The notes under the pieces: generated by a model
What the model was told of the DNA's origin: nothing
The model's input: the letters and a program-made list of their open reading frames with translations, nothing else
Databases searched by the model: none
Part shown: positions 35,915 through 46,752 of the stretch, piece after piece
Layout: each line of letters opens with the position of its first letter
Position numbering within the stretch: position 1 is the stretch's first letter
Origin: Fallopia convolvulus
Lineage: Eukaryota > Streptophyta > Magnoliopsida > Caryophyllales > Polygonaceae
Length of the DNA stretch: 64,000 nucleotides
Assembly (NCBI GenBank): GCA_964016875.1
Contig: OZ024719.1
Coordinates: forward strand, 30,800,679-30,864,678
Direction of reading: 5' to 3'
Position numbers and translations under genes: made by a program

Positions 35915-36662
35915 ACAAGTCCCTGTTTGTCTCTCTCTCAATGCCTGACTAGTTTATATAAGATTGCATGATAGGGAACTTGGATTTATTGCTTTCACTA
36001 TGCCATGATTACTAGTCTAGAGAAAAGTGTGTACAAAGGAACTCTATTTATTTTGGCCCAAAATGATCAACCAGAGTTCCCTTTATCCCTCATTACAAGC
36101 TACCATGACGGTTGATCATATGACCCACCCTAAGCTAGGGACCAGACAAATGCTTCTCATGAGCCAAAATATTTCCTTTATCGAGTTGCAAATTGTCTGG
36201 TTCCCTTTGAGTTCCCTAGCCCCACAAAAAGATGAGTGTGAAGTTCCCTTAACCACTTCACTCTCCCTAACCTTGATAAGATCATGGGAACTGATGCATC
36301 TACAAAGGGAACGCTGACTAATCTGCAAAGAAAAACCGTCACTTGGGAAGCGGACTTTTGTGTCAGAGGCTCTGAAGCGTTAAAGGCCAAGTATTCAAAA
36401 TTTGAAAAGGACTTCCCAAGAGATTGTGACGCGTGTCCAGAGGCGTGCTTGAGAAGTTGAAACGGCGCCCCACGTTCATTGGGCAACGGTTATCGAGGTT
36501 ATTCCACTTCCCTTTCTACCCTTCACCTCCTCTCTCCTTTAAAACCCCTCTTTGCCATTTTTCGGCCCTTTATTCCATCTTACATCTCTGTCAATCGTCT
36601 TCCCCAAATCTCTTTCACTCTCTTTTCAAGAAACCTCCAAAACCTCCCAATCTCTTACAAAA
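35915..36662 (+). other. Spacer between D pol and the extra ORF
   Basis: No conserved coding sequence is seen in these 750 bases. They contain a dense set of AGTTCCC/GGGAACT words (35970, 36072, 36210, 36240, 36284), more per length than the neighbouring ORFs. Short frames on both strands are not supported. Confidence 0.6.
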
Positions 36663-39056
36663 ATGGCCCCTCAACACACCTTCGCCCAGATCAAAGCGTG
36701 GGTACATGCCAATCCTCGCATCCTCTTCGTCTCTCAACTAAAAGAGATCGAGCAAGAATCGGACCCAACGATGAAGGATGTTCTTATCCAAGGGCTATAC
36801 AATCAAGTAAGCCCCTTCTTGCCCCCTCCTCCTCCTCAGGCCGACGAAACCGTCTCCTGGACCTCTTCCTCCTCCGAATCTCTTCCTCTCCCTCCTCCAA
36901 ACACCAACACCTCCTCCGGAGTTGTCATCGTTGACAACTTCGGAGACGCTCGCCCCTCAATCAATGAAAACCCCCAGAAATCCAAACACCGCCATTCATC
37001 CAAACACCGTCACTCATCAAAAGACCCCTCAAAACCCAAAAAATCCAAACACTCCTACGACCCCTCAAAATCCAAAAAGCGTAAACACTCTACGACCTCT
37101 GAATTAACGGAGCCCATAAAGAAGGCTTTCTTCAAGTTTGAGGAATACCTGAACTGCTCCAAGGAGAGTTCTTGTGCTCCCAAACCTCCTTTCCCTTTCC
37201 CTTCCGACGATGGGACCTCCGAACCCCAGAGTCTACTCCCCTCTTCCTCCTCCATCCCTCCTCTTCAAATCGAGGGACCTTCCAAACCTCCTCCCACAAA
37301 ACGACCAACTCCTCCTCCGCCACCTTCTCCAGTTCCCACCACGATGGGAACTCCACCTCCCCAACCTTCTTTACTTCCTCCCGTTCCCATCATTACGGGA
37401 TCTCCACCTCCATCTTCACCTCACAAAACTCCTTCTCCTCCCTCTTCACCCAAACACATCTCCACCTCTCTCACTTCTACTTCGGGGATCTCTACTCCCC
37501 AAGTCCCCAGATCCCTTCCTCCCCCTTCCACACAACTCTCCACACCTCTTCCTTCTTCTCCTCTCCCCTCTTCCACCACATCCCCCACCACCACCAAACT
37601 CCCCTCTCCCTCACCATCCAAAAGTGCCGTCGCTCTTACCTCAGACGACGACAATCTGTCTCTCTCTGTGGTCATCGGCAAAATGACCAAGGACCCTCCT
37701 CCTATCATCATGGGAACTCTGGAGGAGGAAGCCCAGCTCAAGGCCATCGAGGAAGAACTCAACAGGGGACCCTCTGAGCACACAGTCTCCCAACGGACAA
37801 AGTCCCCAGAAAAGGTGGCTCCTGCAGAGCCCATGGAGCGAAGGGACCTCGCACCAGCTGGAGGTGCTGAGGCGTCAACAAGTCATCCTGCAGATGACGT
37901 GGAGGGCTCAAGTTCGAGCTCCTCTGAGGAAGAAGGGACCTCTCAAGATGAGGTCGAAGAAGAAGAAGATGCTCTAGCTGCTAAGGAGCCAGCACGGATC
38001 CCAACACCTGGACACCAAATGGTGGTGTCCACGAGTTCCCAACCGCCAAGGGATCACGTGCTAATGATTGAAGCGACTGCACCCCCTCAGCAGAAAGGAC
38101 CTCGCATGGTCTCTAGGGGGAACACATCTAAAAGCACTTCAAGGAAGGGGAAGGGGACCTCTTCCACCAAGCATCATGTCGATGAGCGCAGGAAGCTTCT
38201 TCCTCCCCTCATTGTTTTAGAAGAAGTGCTGACTGAAAATGGTCTAGGGGAACTGTGGGACCTGATCAAGGCCCAGGGCTGGGAGAGACTCTGCCAAGAG
38301 ACTGTGAGCGTAGATCCCTCACAAGTGCGTCGATTCTACAACAACTTCACTATCACCAACGACGGCACTCAGGGAACTCTCTCCCACGAAGGCAAAGAGT
38401 TCATTTTTACAACGTCGACAATCCGCCTTCAACTCCAGGTCCCTGGTCAAGGGCTTAGAGAGGTGCCCAGCAAGCTCTGGGGCGACTTCAACAGCGCCGA
38501 GGTGTGCAACACAATCTTCGAGGGTCGGGTTCCCTCTAAAGTCCTCTCGACGCATCACCTATCCTTGGTTGCCAAGCTCGCTCACCAATTCATTATCAAC
38601 GTGGTGATCCCGCGCCAAGAGAAGCGCTTGGTCGTCAACATCCCAGATGTCATCATTCTCTACCACTTCCTCCTCAAGAAGCCCATAAATCTTCCCAGAA
38701 TAATCCTTGGGCACATGGAGAAGTGCATGGCTTCCAAGTCCCACTCCCTTCCCTACTCCGGACTGATCAAGAAGCTCCTACAAAAAGAGGGTCTCTACGA
38801 CGCCTCTAAAGACGAAATCGAGCTTGGAAGGGAACTCAACATTACAGTTGCCCAGAAGATGAGGCACTCGGAGCCTGTAGAGGAGGCGGCTCCACTAGAT
38901 TCTGGTACACAAGAGGGGAACTCTCCAGTGTTGCTCTGCATTTCCAACACCCTCGACCAGAATGCTAGGGACCAAGCAGCGTTGGCCAGAGGACAAGAAA
39001 AGCTTACACAAGTCCTTACGCGTCTCTGTGACGCCCTGTTCCCTCAGAACCCATGA
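36663..39056 (+). CDS. Extra 3' ORF of family D (SIRE 'env-like' position)
   Basis: An uninterrupted frame of 797 codons starts at ATG 36663 (MAPQHTFAQIKAWV); the upstream in-frame Met at 36552 is less likely because the intervening 37 codons look like untranslated sequence. The order is a short N-terminal segment, a Pro/Ser-rich stretch, a basic KHRHSS / SKPKKSKH tract near residue 100-150 that could act as a nuclear signal, a long Pro-rich region (about 200-350), an acidic Glu/Ser tract (about 420-460), and a folded C-terminal half (about 530-760) with VIILYHFLLKKPINLPRII. No signal peptide or clear membrane segment is visible, so 'envelope' describes position only. It stays open while gag-pol is broken. 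Confidence 0.75.
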   Translation: MAPQHTFAQIKAWVHANPRILFVSQLKEIEQESDPTMKDVLIQGLYNQVSPFLPPPPPQADETVSWTSSSSESLPLPPPNTNTSSGVVIVDNFGDARPSINENPQKSKHRHSSKHRHSSKDPSKPKKSKHSYDPSKSKKRKHSTTSELTEPIKKAFFKFEEYLNCSKESSCAPKPPFPFPSDDGTSEPQSLLPSSSSIPPLQIEGPSKPPPTKRPTPPPPPSPVPTTMGTPPPQPSLLPPVPIITGSPPPSSPHKTPSPPSSPKHISTSLTSTSGISTPQVPRSLPPPSTQLSTPLPSSPLPSSTTSPTTTKLPSPSPSKSAVALTSDDDNLSLSVVIGKMTKDPPPIIMGTLEEEAQLKAIEEELNRGPSEHTVSQRTKSPEKVAPAEPMERRDLAPAGGAEASTSHPADDVEGSSSSSSEEEGTSQDEVEEEEDALAAKEPARIPTPGHQMVVSTSSQPPRDHVLMIEATAPPQQKGPRMVSRGNTSKSTSRKGKGTSSTKHHVDERRKLLPPLIVLEEVLTENGLGELWDLIKAQGWERLCQETVSVDPSQVRRFYNNFTITNDGTQGTLSHEGKEFIFTTSTIRLQLQVPGQGLREVPSKLWGDFNSAEVCNTIFEGRVPSKVLSTHHLSLVAKLAHQFIINVVIPRQEKRLVVNIPDVIILYHFLLKKPINLPRIILGHMEKCMASKSHSLPYSGLIKKLLQKEGLYDASKDEIELGRELNITVAQKMRHSEPVEEAAPLDSGTQEGNSPVLLCISNTLDQNARDQAALARGQEKLTQVLTRLCDALFPQNP

Positions 39057-39109
39057 TCTCTCCTTTCTTGACGCCCTGTTCCCTCAGAACCCATGATCTC
39101 TCCTTTCTT
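39030..39109 (+). repeat. 40-bp perfect tandem duplication at end of D ORF
   Basis: The unit starting GACGCCCTGTTCCCTCAGAA occurs at 39030-39069 and again at 39070-39109 with no difference seen. The ORF stop codon (39054-39056) is in the first unit, so the protein is not altered. Slippage or template switching in reverse transcription would explain it. Confidence 0.9.
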
Positions 39110-39483
39110 GTTCCCTTAATCCAAAAATGACCACAAATTGTACTTGGGTTCCCATTGTACATAATATCTTAAGTAATGAAATGGTCTTTATTTCGATTGC
39201 ATGTTCCCTTCTTTCCTATTATTGCTTTGCTTGTTTTCGATGATGTCAAAACGGGGAAAGACAAAAAATGCGAGATGAGTTAAAAGTTTAAGTTATCACA
39301 GACCACGCAAAGCTAAGGGGGAACAATTGCAAATAAAGCTTAATAGGAACTATGTGTCTCACTAGAAGTGGTTCCCTAAATCTAAGTGTTTCACTAAAAG
39401 TGACTTCCCAAAATCATACTTAGGAACTCATCAGCATATCATTCATTGAAATACTGGCATTTTTGTGATGGGTTTGTCATCAT

Positions 39484-39498
39484 CAAAAAGGGGGAAAT
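39484..39498 (+). other. Polypurine tract of family D
   Basis: The purine run AAAAAGGGGGAAAT lies directly before the 3' LTR start TGTTGGG at 39499 and would prime plus-strand DNA synthesis. Confidence 0.85.
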
Positions 39499-40531
39499 TG
39501 TTGGGACGGTGTTGGGACCTCTGGTTTTAAACAACGGATCAACGATGTAATTCTCTTAAGTTTTGATAATGACAAACACCATAGGGAACTAATGTGGTTT
39601 GTTCAAGTATTTCTAAGGAAGACAGGTACAGCCAAGAACTCCTACGAATGACCAAAAGCCACTGCAGGCCACAATGAAGAGGAAAGTTCCCATGAAGTGG
39701 GAACTCCCAGAAACAATCAAGAGAACACAAACTTACAACGATGAAGAGTTTCCATCAAGGGAACTCTGAAGAAGTCAGTTCCCATGACATGGGAACTCAC
39801 ATGTGAGGACAACGACCGTTCAACGCAGATCACGGGATTCTGTCTCAGACAGCCCGAGGGAACAGTCTGAGGATCAGACTATCACGCTTCATCCAACGGT
39901 CCGATTGATCCAAGAAGTTGACCTAGTTCAAACTAAAGTCACATGTGAAGAAAGTAAAACTTGGGCATCAAGAAAAGGGCATTTTGGACACAAATGAAAG
40001 ATGCGACTGCCCAAGCTCAATGGACTATAAAGCCAAATGAATAGTACTCGGTCTGAGTACTTCTCCTAGAACTTACAAACACCCACATCAGAGAAAAGAA
40101 AGAAAAGGAAGAGAAGTCCCCGCCGGCGAGTGTGTGATCTCGACGACGGTGAAGCTGAAGTTCCCAGGAGCAAGGGAACTGAGAAGTCAACGTAAGGTTT
40201 GAGTTACTTGTGTTTTGCTGTTGTGAGCTTAGGAACTCAGTTGAGAGGATTTACTAGTGTTGCTAGAGTTAGGAAGAACTTGTAGGAATAGAGAAGTGTA
40301 AATCCGGCTATGTAACTAAGGAACAAAGCAATCAATATAAGTAAGTCATTCAAAATCCTCCAAGCGGAGGTAGAGGTTTACCCATACAACTATTTGGTTG
40401 TAGTGGGGTTCCTCTATAAAGGAACTGTGCCTTTTACTGTCTTTATTACTTGCGATTATTTACTTCCGCTGCCTTGGGAACAGCTTAATTGCCAGTTCCC
40501 AAGCTCACTGCTAACCGATTACGATCCAACA
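39499..40531 (+). repeat. 3' LTR of family D
   Basis: 1033 bp, TGTTGGGACGG to GATCCAACA. A deletion of about 25 bases between two GAAGAG repeats (near 39680) is its main difference from the 5' LTR. Substitutions are few. Confidence 0.95.
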
Positions 40532-40536
40532 ATTTT

Positions 40537-40929
40537 GTATGAGTTTAATTTTTATATTCTACGAGTTTATTTTTTTATCTATGATAAGCTCAAGTTTTAT
40601 GTGCTTTGAGTTCATTTTTCATATAAATCGATTTTCACATAACTAAAAAAAATTAATTTTTTTCTCAATTTTTTTTATTTTTTTTCTTCAGTTTTTTATT
40701 ACTTTTTTAAAATTATTTTCTTTTTTTTTAAAAAAATCTTTAGAAATGTTAAATTTGATAGTTCAATTTTTATATATTAGAAATTCATTTTTATACACAA
40801 AAAGTTCACTTTTTATCAATGATAAGTTCAATTTTTATGTTCTTTAAGTTCATTTTTTTATAAAATTCGATTTAAAAAAAACAAAGAAAATTGAAAAAAC
40901 TTAAAAAAATTATAAATATTATAAAAAAA
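40537..40929. repeat. Right half of AT-rich host element of copia D
   Basis: GTTCATTTTT and GTTCAATTTTTAT repeats resume directly after the ATTTT duplication, continuing the element begun at 29050. It ends where F-related sequence starts at about 40930. No gene is seen. Confidence 0.55.
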
Positions 40930-41945
40930 CATAACATCTCGTCTTTATACCGGGGCACTACTCGGTAGCAGAACACACATGCGTCCACATAAGCTAACCT
41001 AACAACGAGTTCACTCGAATCTTACAACTCGGGCACGACGAGAACATACAAAGAAAACATCCAACTTGCATTTATAAAACCAAAGTATGGAAAAAATGCA
41101 TGAATTCCCCAATCGACACAAACTAAACCACCACTTGTGAGTACTTTTTGACATCATAATATCCTTTCCTTAACAAAATCAAACATTATGCAAAAAGTAA
41201 CCACCATTTCACCCAACAAAACCCAATTATAATGACACGGCCTAAAAACGACTCGTACCATCATTTTACCGAGGTTATCATGGGTTTCTTGCTCCTAATC
41301 CTTACATGGAACTGAAAAACAAATCCCCGAAGGGTTACCTAACAATTTCAATATACACTATATAATAAATACAATATGCAGTGGAAAAATCAATTTATCA
41401 TATTACATAATAAGAATAGTATTAGAAGAGTTCACATATAGTATACTCACATCAACAGACAAGCCCACAATAATACGTATAATCATAAACCGCACATAAT
41501 AATACTTAAAGTCATATGATGCATACTAATAATAGCAATAAAATTTCATTTTACTATCACCTCATTCACTTTTCACTTTAATATCAAATCAACCACAATT
41601 CACAACAATTCTTATCTACCGATATCAATTTACATAGCAATCAGGGCATTCTTTCAGCCTGGAATTCTCATCTACCATATCAATTTACATAGCAATCGGG
41701 GCATTATCCAGTCGGAATGGGGTGTAACGGTTGGCAGCCTCCACCATTACTCTGAACCACCCAACCCCAGAATAATTCACCCTCTTACCCCCTGTAAGGC
41801 CTCTACTAGAGCACTTGACAAAATATTTATTATAATTTTGAAGGGTCTCTCCTTGTCATGCAACTAAGCCAAGGATGTCTCCCTCCTTACCGATCATCCC
41901 ATAGACATCGTTGTACCGGTAGATGTCAAAGTTTCATAAATCGAG
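40930..41945. repeat. Diverged fragment related to LTR-like unit F
   Basis: The sequence CATAACATCTCGTCTTTATA aligns with the start of F (TGTAACACCCCGACTTTCAC), and further blocks align in order: CGGGCACGACGAGAACAT with GCGGGCACAACGAAAAAA, and CCTCTACTAGAGC (41810) with CCTCTACTAGAGC (43449). The fragment is shorter and more diverged than F, with a degraded terminus. No coding region is seen. Confidence 0.6.
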
Positions 41946-42503
41946 TAAAATACGAAGTATTAATCATCTAATAATATATTTTTAATTCATCGTTTTAGAC
42001 ACATATAAACGTAAAATAAGATACATGGACGAATCCCAAAATAAAGCTCTACACATCTAACACACATCAAAATTGATAAGTAAGTAATTCTAGGTGACAA
42101 AAAAGAAGGAATTAATATTAGCCAAATCAAATTATATACAAATCTGAAATCTCATCCAAATATTGAATCACTCTCCTATTTTTAAAATAGAAAAAAACAA
42201 TTTTTTTATAGTGATTCCATCTTATTTTTAAAACTAATTGATATTGACGTAATTTTGTATCTCTATTCTCGTAATATTCCAGATGATCGAATACCAACAT
42301 GATAAACAATGAATATACATTCTCGCAAATTGTTAAATGAATACCAATGTCATAAAAATGAATATGTACTTTTTTTACGATGAATATGAATAAAATAAAT
42401 AGTTGTATAATATGACATAATTATTTTATCTTCAATATCGCATGCTATCAAATGAATACCAACATAAAACACCAAGAATATCTATATTCGTTATAGTGAA
42501 TAT
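41946..42503. other. Left flank of F, host DNA with GAATA-type repeats
   Basis: AT-rich sequence with repeated ATGAATACCAA / ATGAATATG words. The same style of repeat (TGAATATCAC) continues at 60315 after F, which suggests that both are halves of one older sequence. No gene is seen on either strand. Confidence 0.5.
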
Positions 42504-43054
42504 TGTAACACCCCGACTTTCACCGTAGTGCTACGGGGTGGTAGACCCTTCAGGTACTACTCATATTAGTTTGACAGCAAATTCACTAGGATCTTGCAAT
42601 GCGGGCACAACGAAAAAAACCCAATAAAACATCCAACTTTTTATTTCAACCTGAAAGTAGAAACATGATATTTCGAGTTCATAACAAAAGATAACAATCA
42701 AACCATTCTGTAATTTCAACCCATTCTAAACCAGTTCTATCCAACTAGCAGCAAAACAATTTAGCATACCACTTTTAATACATAAGTACAAGATCCTAAC
42801 AACCCGAACCTAATGACACATGCGCCAACATCCGCTTCACCACTTTGTAGAAAATCCATCACGATTCTTAAAAAGTACCTAAAACTATAAAAAAATATTT
42901 TCCAAAGGGTCAGCTACAATTCTAATTCAAGCTAGAAAGCGTGAGATGCATATACAACATTTTAAAAACCACACAAAACCTTAGAAACCAAAATTCACAC
43001 ATAAATTAATAATTATCGATTCATATCAATTCAACACTTAACGTTAAATAATCA

Positions 43055-43127
43055 TACACACACACAAACACACAAACACACAAACACACAAACACACAAA
43101 CACACAAACACACACACACACACACAG
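43055..43127. repeat. (ACACAAAC)n microsatellite in F
   Basis: Alternating ACAC and AAACAC units over about 73 bases, seven AAACACAC units followed by a pure AC run. Confidence 0.95.
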
Positions 43128-43784
43128 ACAACATCACAATTATAACCAAATTAAAAATACATCATTATCACAATAGCATCATTACTAAGGATAACATCAA
43201 TAAAAACAACAACAACAACGATATTAGTAACCTTCATAAGGATATTACCAACATATATAACCACAAAATACATTCCGATAAACCAAACCAACAAATACGA
43301 GACCATTAAAAAAGTCCAAATAAAATAGCAATCGAACATCCTTCTCAAATACATATCGCACCATTCGGCCTCTCATGCATGGCGCACGATCAGCGTGCGT
43401 AGCTATACACGTGCGTATTTCCCCCATTCACCTTTCTTTCCCCGGCTAAACCTCTACTAGAGCGTTTGCCAAAACAATTTATTTTATTTTTAGAAGGGGG
43501 TTCCTTCCAGCCGCATGACCATGCCCGGGGGCCACTTCATCTCCAACTTTACCCGTGATCCATGACCATGCCGGTGGAACCCAGTGCACGCATAACAAAA
43601 ATGTCTAAAAACGATTTTTCATAATTTCAAATGAATATATAAACAAATAAATACAGAATTATTCCAAAAAAGGTTTACACATTCAATTCCCACATTCAAA
43701 TTAAAGTATAACAAGTCATAAGCTCCTCAAACACGCAAACAAACACATAGCGGAAGAAAATAGGCTCGAAAAAGTCACAATTAC

Positions 43785-44090
43785 AATGACAAGCACACCC
43801 ACAATTTCAATTCAAACACAAACACAATTGCAAACCCAATCGCAAATTCAAACACAATCGCAATTACAATTGCAAATACAAACACAATAACAGTCATAAT
43901 TGCAATCACGACGAAAAATACAATTACAAATTACCTTCACAATTACAAGTACAAGTAAAATCACAAATACCAAAACAATTACAATTACATTTACCAATGC
44001 AAACACAGTAACCAACGCAAACATCATCATAATTCTCATAGGCACACTCATAGTTACAATCAAATTAAGAAGTCATATAGGTACAGATTA
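43785..44090. repeat. Cryptic simple repeat of ACAATTGC / AAACACAAT words in F
   Basis: About 300 bases on one strand made almost entirely of short words such as CAATTACAATTGCAAA and AAACACAAT. The strand is nearly free of G and gives spurious open frames on both strands. No conserved protein is encoded. Confidence 0.8.
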
Positions 44091-44098
44091 AAAATATA

Positions 44099-44870
44099 TG
44101 ATGTGAATCCGTCCCATCAAGATCTCACCGAGTCAAACCGAGATGCCAAGGAGGACACCGTGGACGAGAAGCAAGAACAAGAGGAGCCGGCGATGCGAAT
44201 TACTCGTTCCATGGCGAAGACTCTACACCGTCAAATCAAGGCAACTCTTGCTACGCCTGCAAGCCTCGTTACCGACCCTTAGGGTTCGGTAACGAGGTGG
44301 CGAAGATAGTTACTATGCCAGTGCCGGTTTCCCTCTTCAGTTCCGTTGGTAACGAGCTGTAAGCCTCGTTACTGACCTGCGTTTGAATGCCAAAGGTTGT
44401 TGGCGAATTTGAATAGACATCTTTAATGCACGTGTTGGTGCTTCATTTTTAATGTTTTGTTTAATGTTCTTCAAGTGGTTCGGCCTAGGGGTTTTAAAAG
44501 GCCTTTGGTGTATCGTTTTTACTAACCTTTGAATTGATAAAAAAACTCTCTTTTGTTGAATGCAAAGATCGGATTGTGAGTAATATCGATCTCTCAAGAG
44601 CACTTGGTGTATAATATCCAAGCCCCTAGTTCTCTCAAACGTCGGTGAGTCATATCTGTCATTGAGAGTCCATATCCCTTTCAATCTCCCACACAAATCG
44701 TTCATTTTTCCCATCCACGTCCCTTCAAACTCTCTCGGTACCGATCCTGAACTGCTCGTTACCGACCCTGTGCTGATTGCTCGAGTTGCAAGCCCACAAC
44801 CCCCTTTCAAGGTTATCGGTTTCTGGAGTCAACCGATTGCACCGTGAATCAACCAAGGACGATCGTATCA
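44099..44870 (+). repeat. 5' LTR of family C
   Basis: TGATGTGAATCC to GATCGTATCA, 772 bp. It matches the 3' LTR but lacks a block of about 28 bases found there near 58211-58240. CTCGTTACCGA or its complement occurs at 44265, 44286 and 44755, with variants at 44345, 44364 and 44737. Bases 44130-44280 are the LTR-encoded tail of the polyprotein (MRITRSMAKTLHRQIK). Confidence 0.93.
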
Positions 44871-44872
44871 TG

Positions 44873-44886
44873 TGGTATCAGAGCCA
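44873..44886 (+). other. Primer binding site, initiator tRNA-Met type (family C)
   Basis: TGGTATCAGAGCCA begins two bases after the 5' LTR. The following CGCGAGG is also shared in part with element E. Confidence 0.93.
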
Positions 44887-45688
44887 CGCGAGGTTTGACT
44901 CCTAAAACTCGATTGTTAAGCATATAGAAATTGGTTTGTTTCCCACGTTTGTGTGCTAAAAAAACTGATCCGTGTTTGATGTTTGGTTGGCTTACGAGTC
45001 TGTTGGTGTCTTGACTTGAAGCCGAACCACCTTTGACCACAAACCGGTTACAATCATGCGTCATAAAACCCACAATTGATCGCTAACTCTTTATATCCTA
45101 GTGCACTTGGCACACTTAAGTGCACTTGGCACACGAAAGGTTGTGTGTAATTCACGAAAGGGCTTAAAGGATTAAGGGAATGAGAAAATTAATAAAAAAA
45201 GTAAAGTGCTTGTTCGAACATTAGGGTGTAGTAGGAGAAGATTTGGTTCGCCCATCCTCCTTCAAAGTGTCAAGACGCTAAAAGGGAGATCTTGGTATTG
45301 AACCCAACACCTCTTGGCTCAACCCTTGTGAAAAAAGTGGTTGTTCTTAGAAAAATCCGGTCACCGGTAAAACAAGAGGAGTGACCGAGAAAAAGTAAGG
45401 CAACACAAGGGTGGCACCTACACCACTTACGTCGATATTGTCTTGTTGTTTAAAAAAAAATTTCAAGTACCTTTCCTTTTACCTTTCTGTGTTACACTTC
45501 TTGGAGTGTGTCGAGTTTGCTTATTTGTTTACTTTCTTGTTTCATTTTTTTGGTTCACCTTTAAACCTCGTAAGAAGCCTTTACCGACACGTATCATAAC
45601 CAATTTTAATTGTTTAAGGATCGGTTTAAGGACCCTTGCGTGTGTGGGATCCATTGACACGTTTTCCTAGTTGTGTGTGTGTTGAGAT
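44887..45688 (+). other. Leader of family C
   Basis: An 800-base untranslated region between primer site and gag ATG. It contains a direct repeat of GTGCACTTGGCACAC near 45101-45136 and no supportable gene. Confidence 0.6.
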
Positions 45689-45875
45689 ATGTGCTCTAGG
45701 AACAATATGGACGACCCTAACAACAAAAACAACGGACTTGTCGAGGGAGAGGTAACTTCTACCGCTATTACCATGGAAGATTTGTTTAGAGCCATTCAAG
45801 GGCTCAAAACCGAGAATGAGGAAATATTGCAACAACAACAATAGGAGATGGAAGCCTTTAAGCTTTCAATGGAGG
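45689..45875 (+). pseudogene. Family C gag, N-terminal part before E
   Basis: ATG 45689 opens a frame (MCSRNNMDDPNNKNNGLVEG) with an amphipathic, Gln-rich end (LKTENEEILQQQQ), as in related gag proteins. A TAG at 45842-45844 follows the glutamines. The frame reaches GCT AGG at the CTAGG duplication, where element E is inserted, and resumes at 53402 in the matching codon position. Confidence 0.7.
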
Positions 45876-45880
45876 CTAGG

Positions 45881-46736
45881 TGATGTGATTCCATCGACAT
45901 CCGAGTCAACAATGGAGCACACGCCGGAACACTTGGACAAGCCACAGTATGACCAATCTCTCCTGCCCAAGACACGCCTACAAGCTTGGATGCGAGGCCA
46001 CTCGGCGCGCCCTTGCGAAGGGATGGTTGCGCGCCCTTGCAGAGGGATGGTGGCGCACCTTTGCCAAGGAATGGTGGCGCGCCTTTTCCAGGGGATGGTG
46101 TGTCTTTGCACACGGCTGGAGGCGCGCTCTTGCTTGGGGTTGGCGTGCCTGGCCAAAAGGCTGATTCCGGTCTTGATGGTGCCAAATCTCAAGGAGCCAC
46201 ACCTTATCTAGGTCGTATTACACGTTCCCGAGCTAAAGCCATTCTATGTTAAGTACAAGAGGAGCTCATGGGGTGTAGCTTTCCGAAGGAGTGTAATGAA
46301 GATGGGTGGAGTCTTTTATCGATAAGTAACAATTCTACGGTTAAGGACAATTATTAAGTTTGCGGGTTTTATGGGTTAATTTTGTAATTTTTCTTAAGTG
46401 AAGGGGATAACTTTGTGAGGATGGCTTTTAGGTTTATATGTCCGGCCACCCCTTTCTTCTTGCTTTAGATTTGGACGAAAATTGTTGCTGTCTTTTTCCT
46501 TGCATTTTCAATTCCAAGTTCTTGTTTTTGCTTCGTTCAATCTCTTGTTAAGGCATTGGTGCGTAATATCCAACGTTCCTAGAAATCTAGTTTGTTCGTG
46601 TCTTGGTGAGTCATATCCAAGATCGAGCATCCATATCCCTTGTCATCTACTTCGAACCATCATCCAAAGCAAGGAGTTTTTGAGTTCTCTTGCCGATTCC
46701 TTTGCACCATCTCCATCTCCATCGATCCGGCCATCA
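45881..46736 (+). repeat. 5' LTR of family E
   Basis: TGATGTGATTCC to CCATCA, 856 bp. The first 260 bases hold four to five degenerate units of about 33 bases built around GGATGGTGGCGCGCC, which in the 3' LTR are read as GAPLRRDGG-like peptides. Exact GGCGCGCC occurs at 46004 and 46076. Confidence 0.93.
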
Positions 46737-46738
46737 AG

Positions 46739-46752
46739 TGGTATCAGAGCCA
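46739..46752 (+). other. Primer binding site, initiator tRNA-Met type (family E)
   Basis: TGGTATCAGAGCCA, two bases after the LTR end, followed by CGCGAAGG. Confidence 0.93.

Larger units (their letters stand above)
29505..40531 (+). mobile_element. Full-length SIRE/Maximus-like Ty1/copia retrotransposon, family D
   Basis: Two nearly identical LTRs (29505-30548 and 39499-40531) flank an initiator-Met primer site, a copia gag with two zinc knuckles, a pol in copia order (protease, integrase, RT, RNase H) and a long extra ORF before the polypurine tract. The flanking 5-bp duplications are ATTTT. Total length is 11027 bp. Pol order, large size and the extra 3' ORF indicate the SIRE/Maximus lineage. 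Gag-pol has at least five defects, while the LTRs differ by few substitutions plus one gap each, so insertion looks recent. The word AGTTCCC or GGGAACT occurs at least 25 times in the interior. Confidence 0.95.

Noticed and set aside
37174..37777. Additional proteins in other frames over the Pro/Ser-rich D ORF
   Set aside because: CT-rich DNA gives long frames in all registers. Only the frame continuing into the folded C-terminal half is supported.
36663..39056. Viral envelope gene
   Set aside because: No signal peptide, cysteine pattern or transmembrane segment is visible. The position alone led to the 'env-like' label in SIRE elements.
43055..44090. CRISPR-like or tandem satellite array
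   Set aside because: The repeats are 2-8 base simple repeats and cryptic low-complexity words with no constant repeat-spacer pattern.
45816..46252. Independent small genes over the start of the E LTR
   Set aside because: Frames on both strands arise from the GGCGCGCC minisatellite and cross the insertion boundary at 45881. They are explained by the LTR-encoded polyprotein tail.
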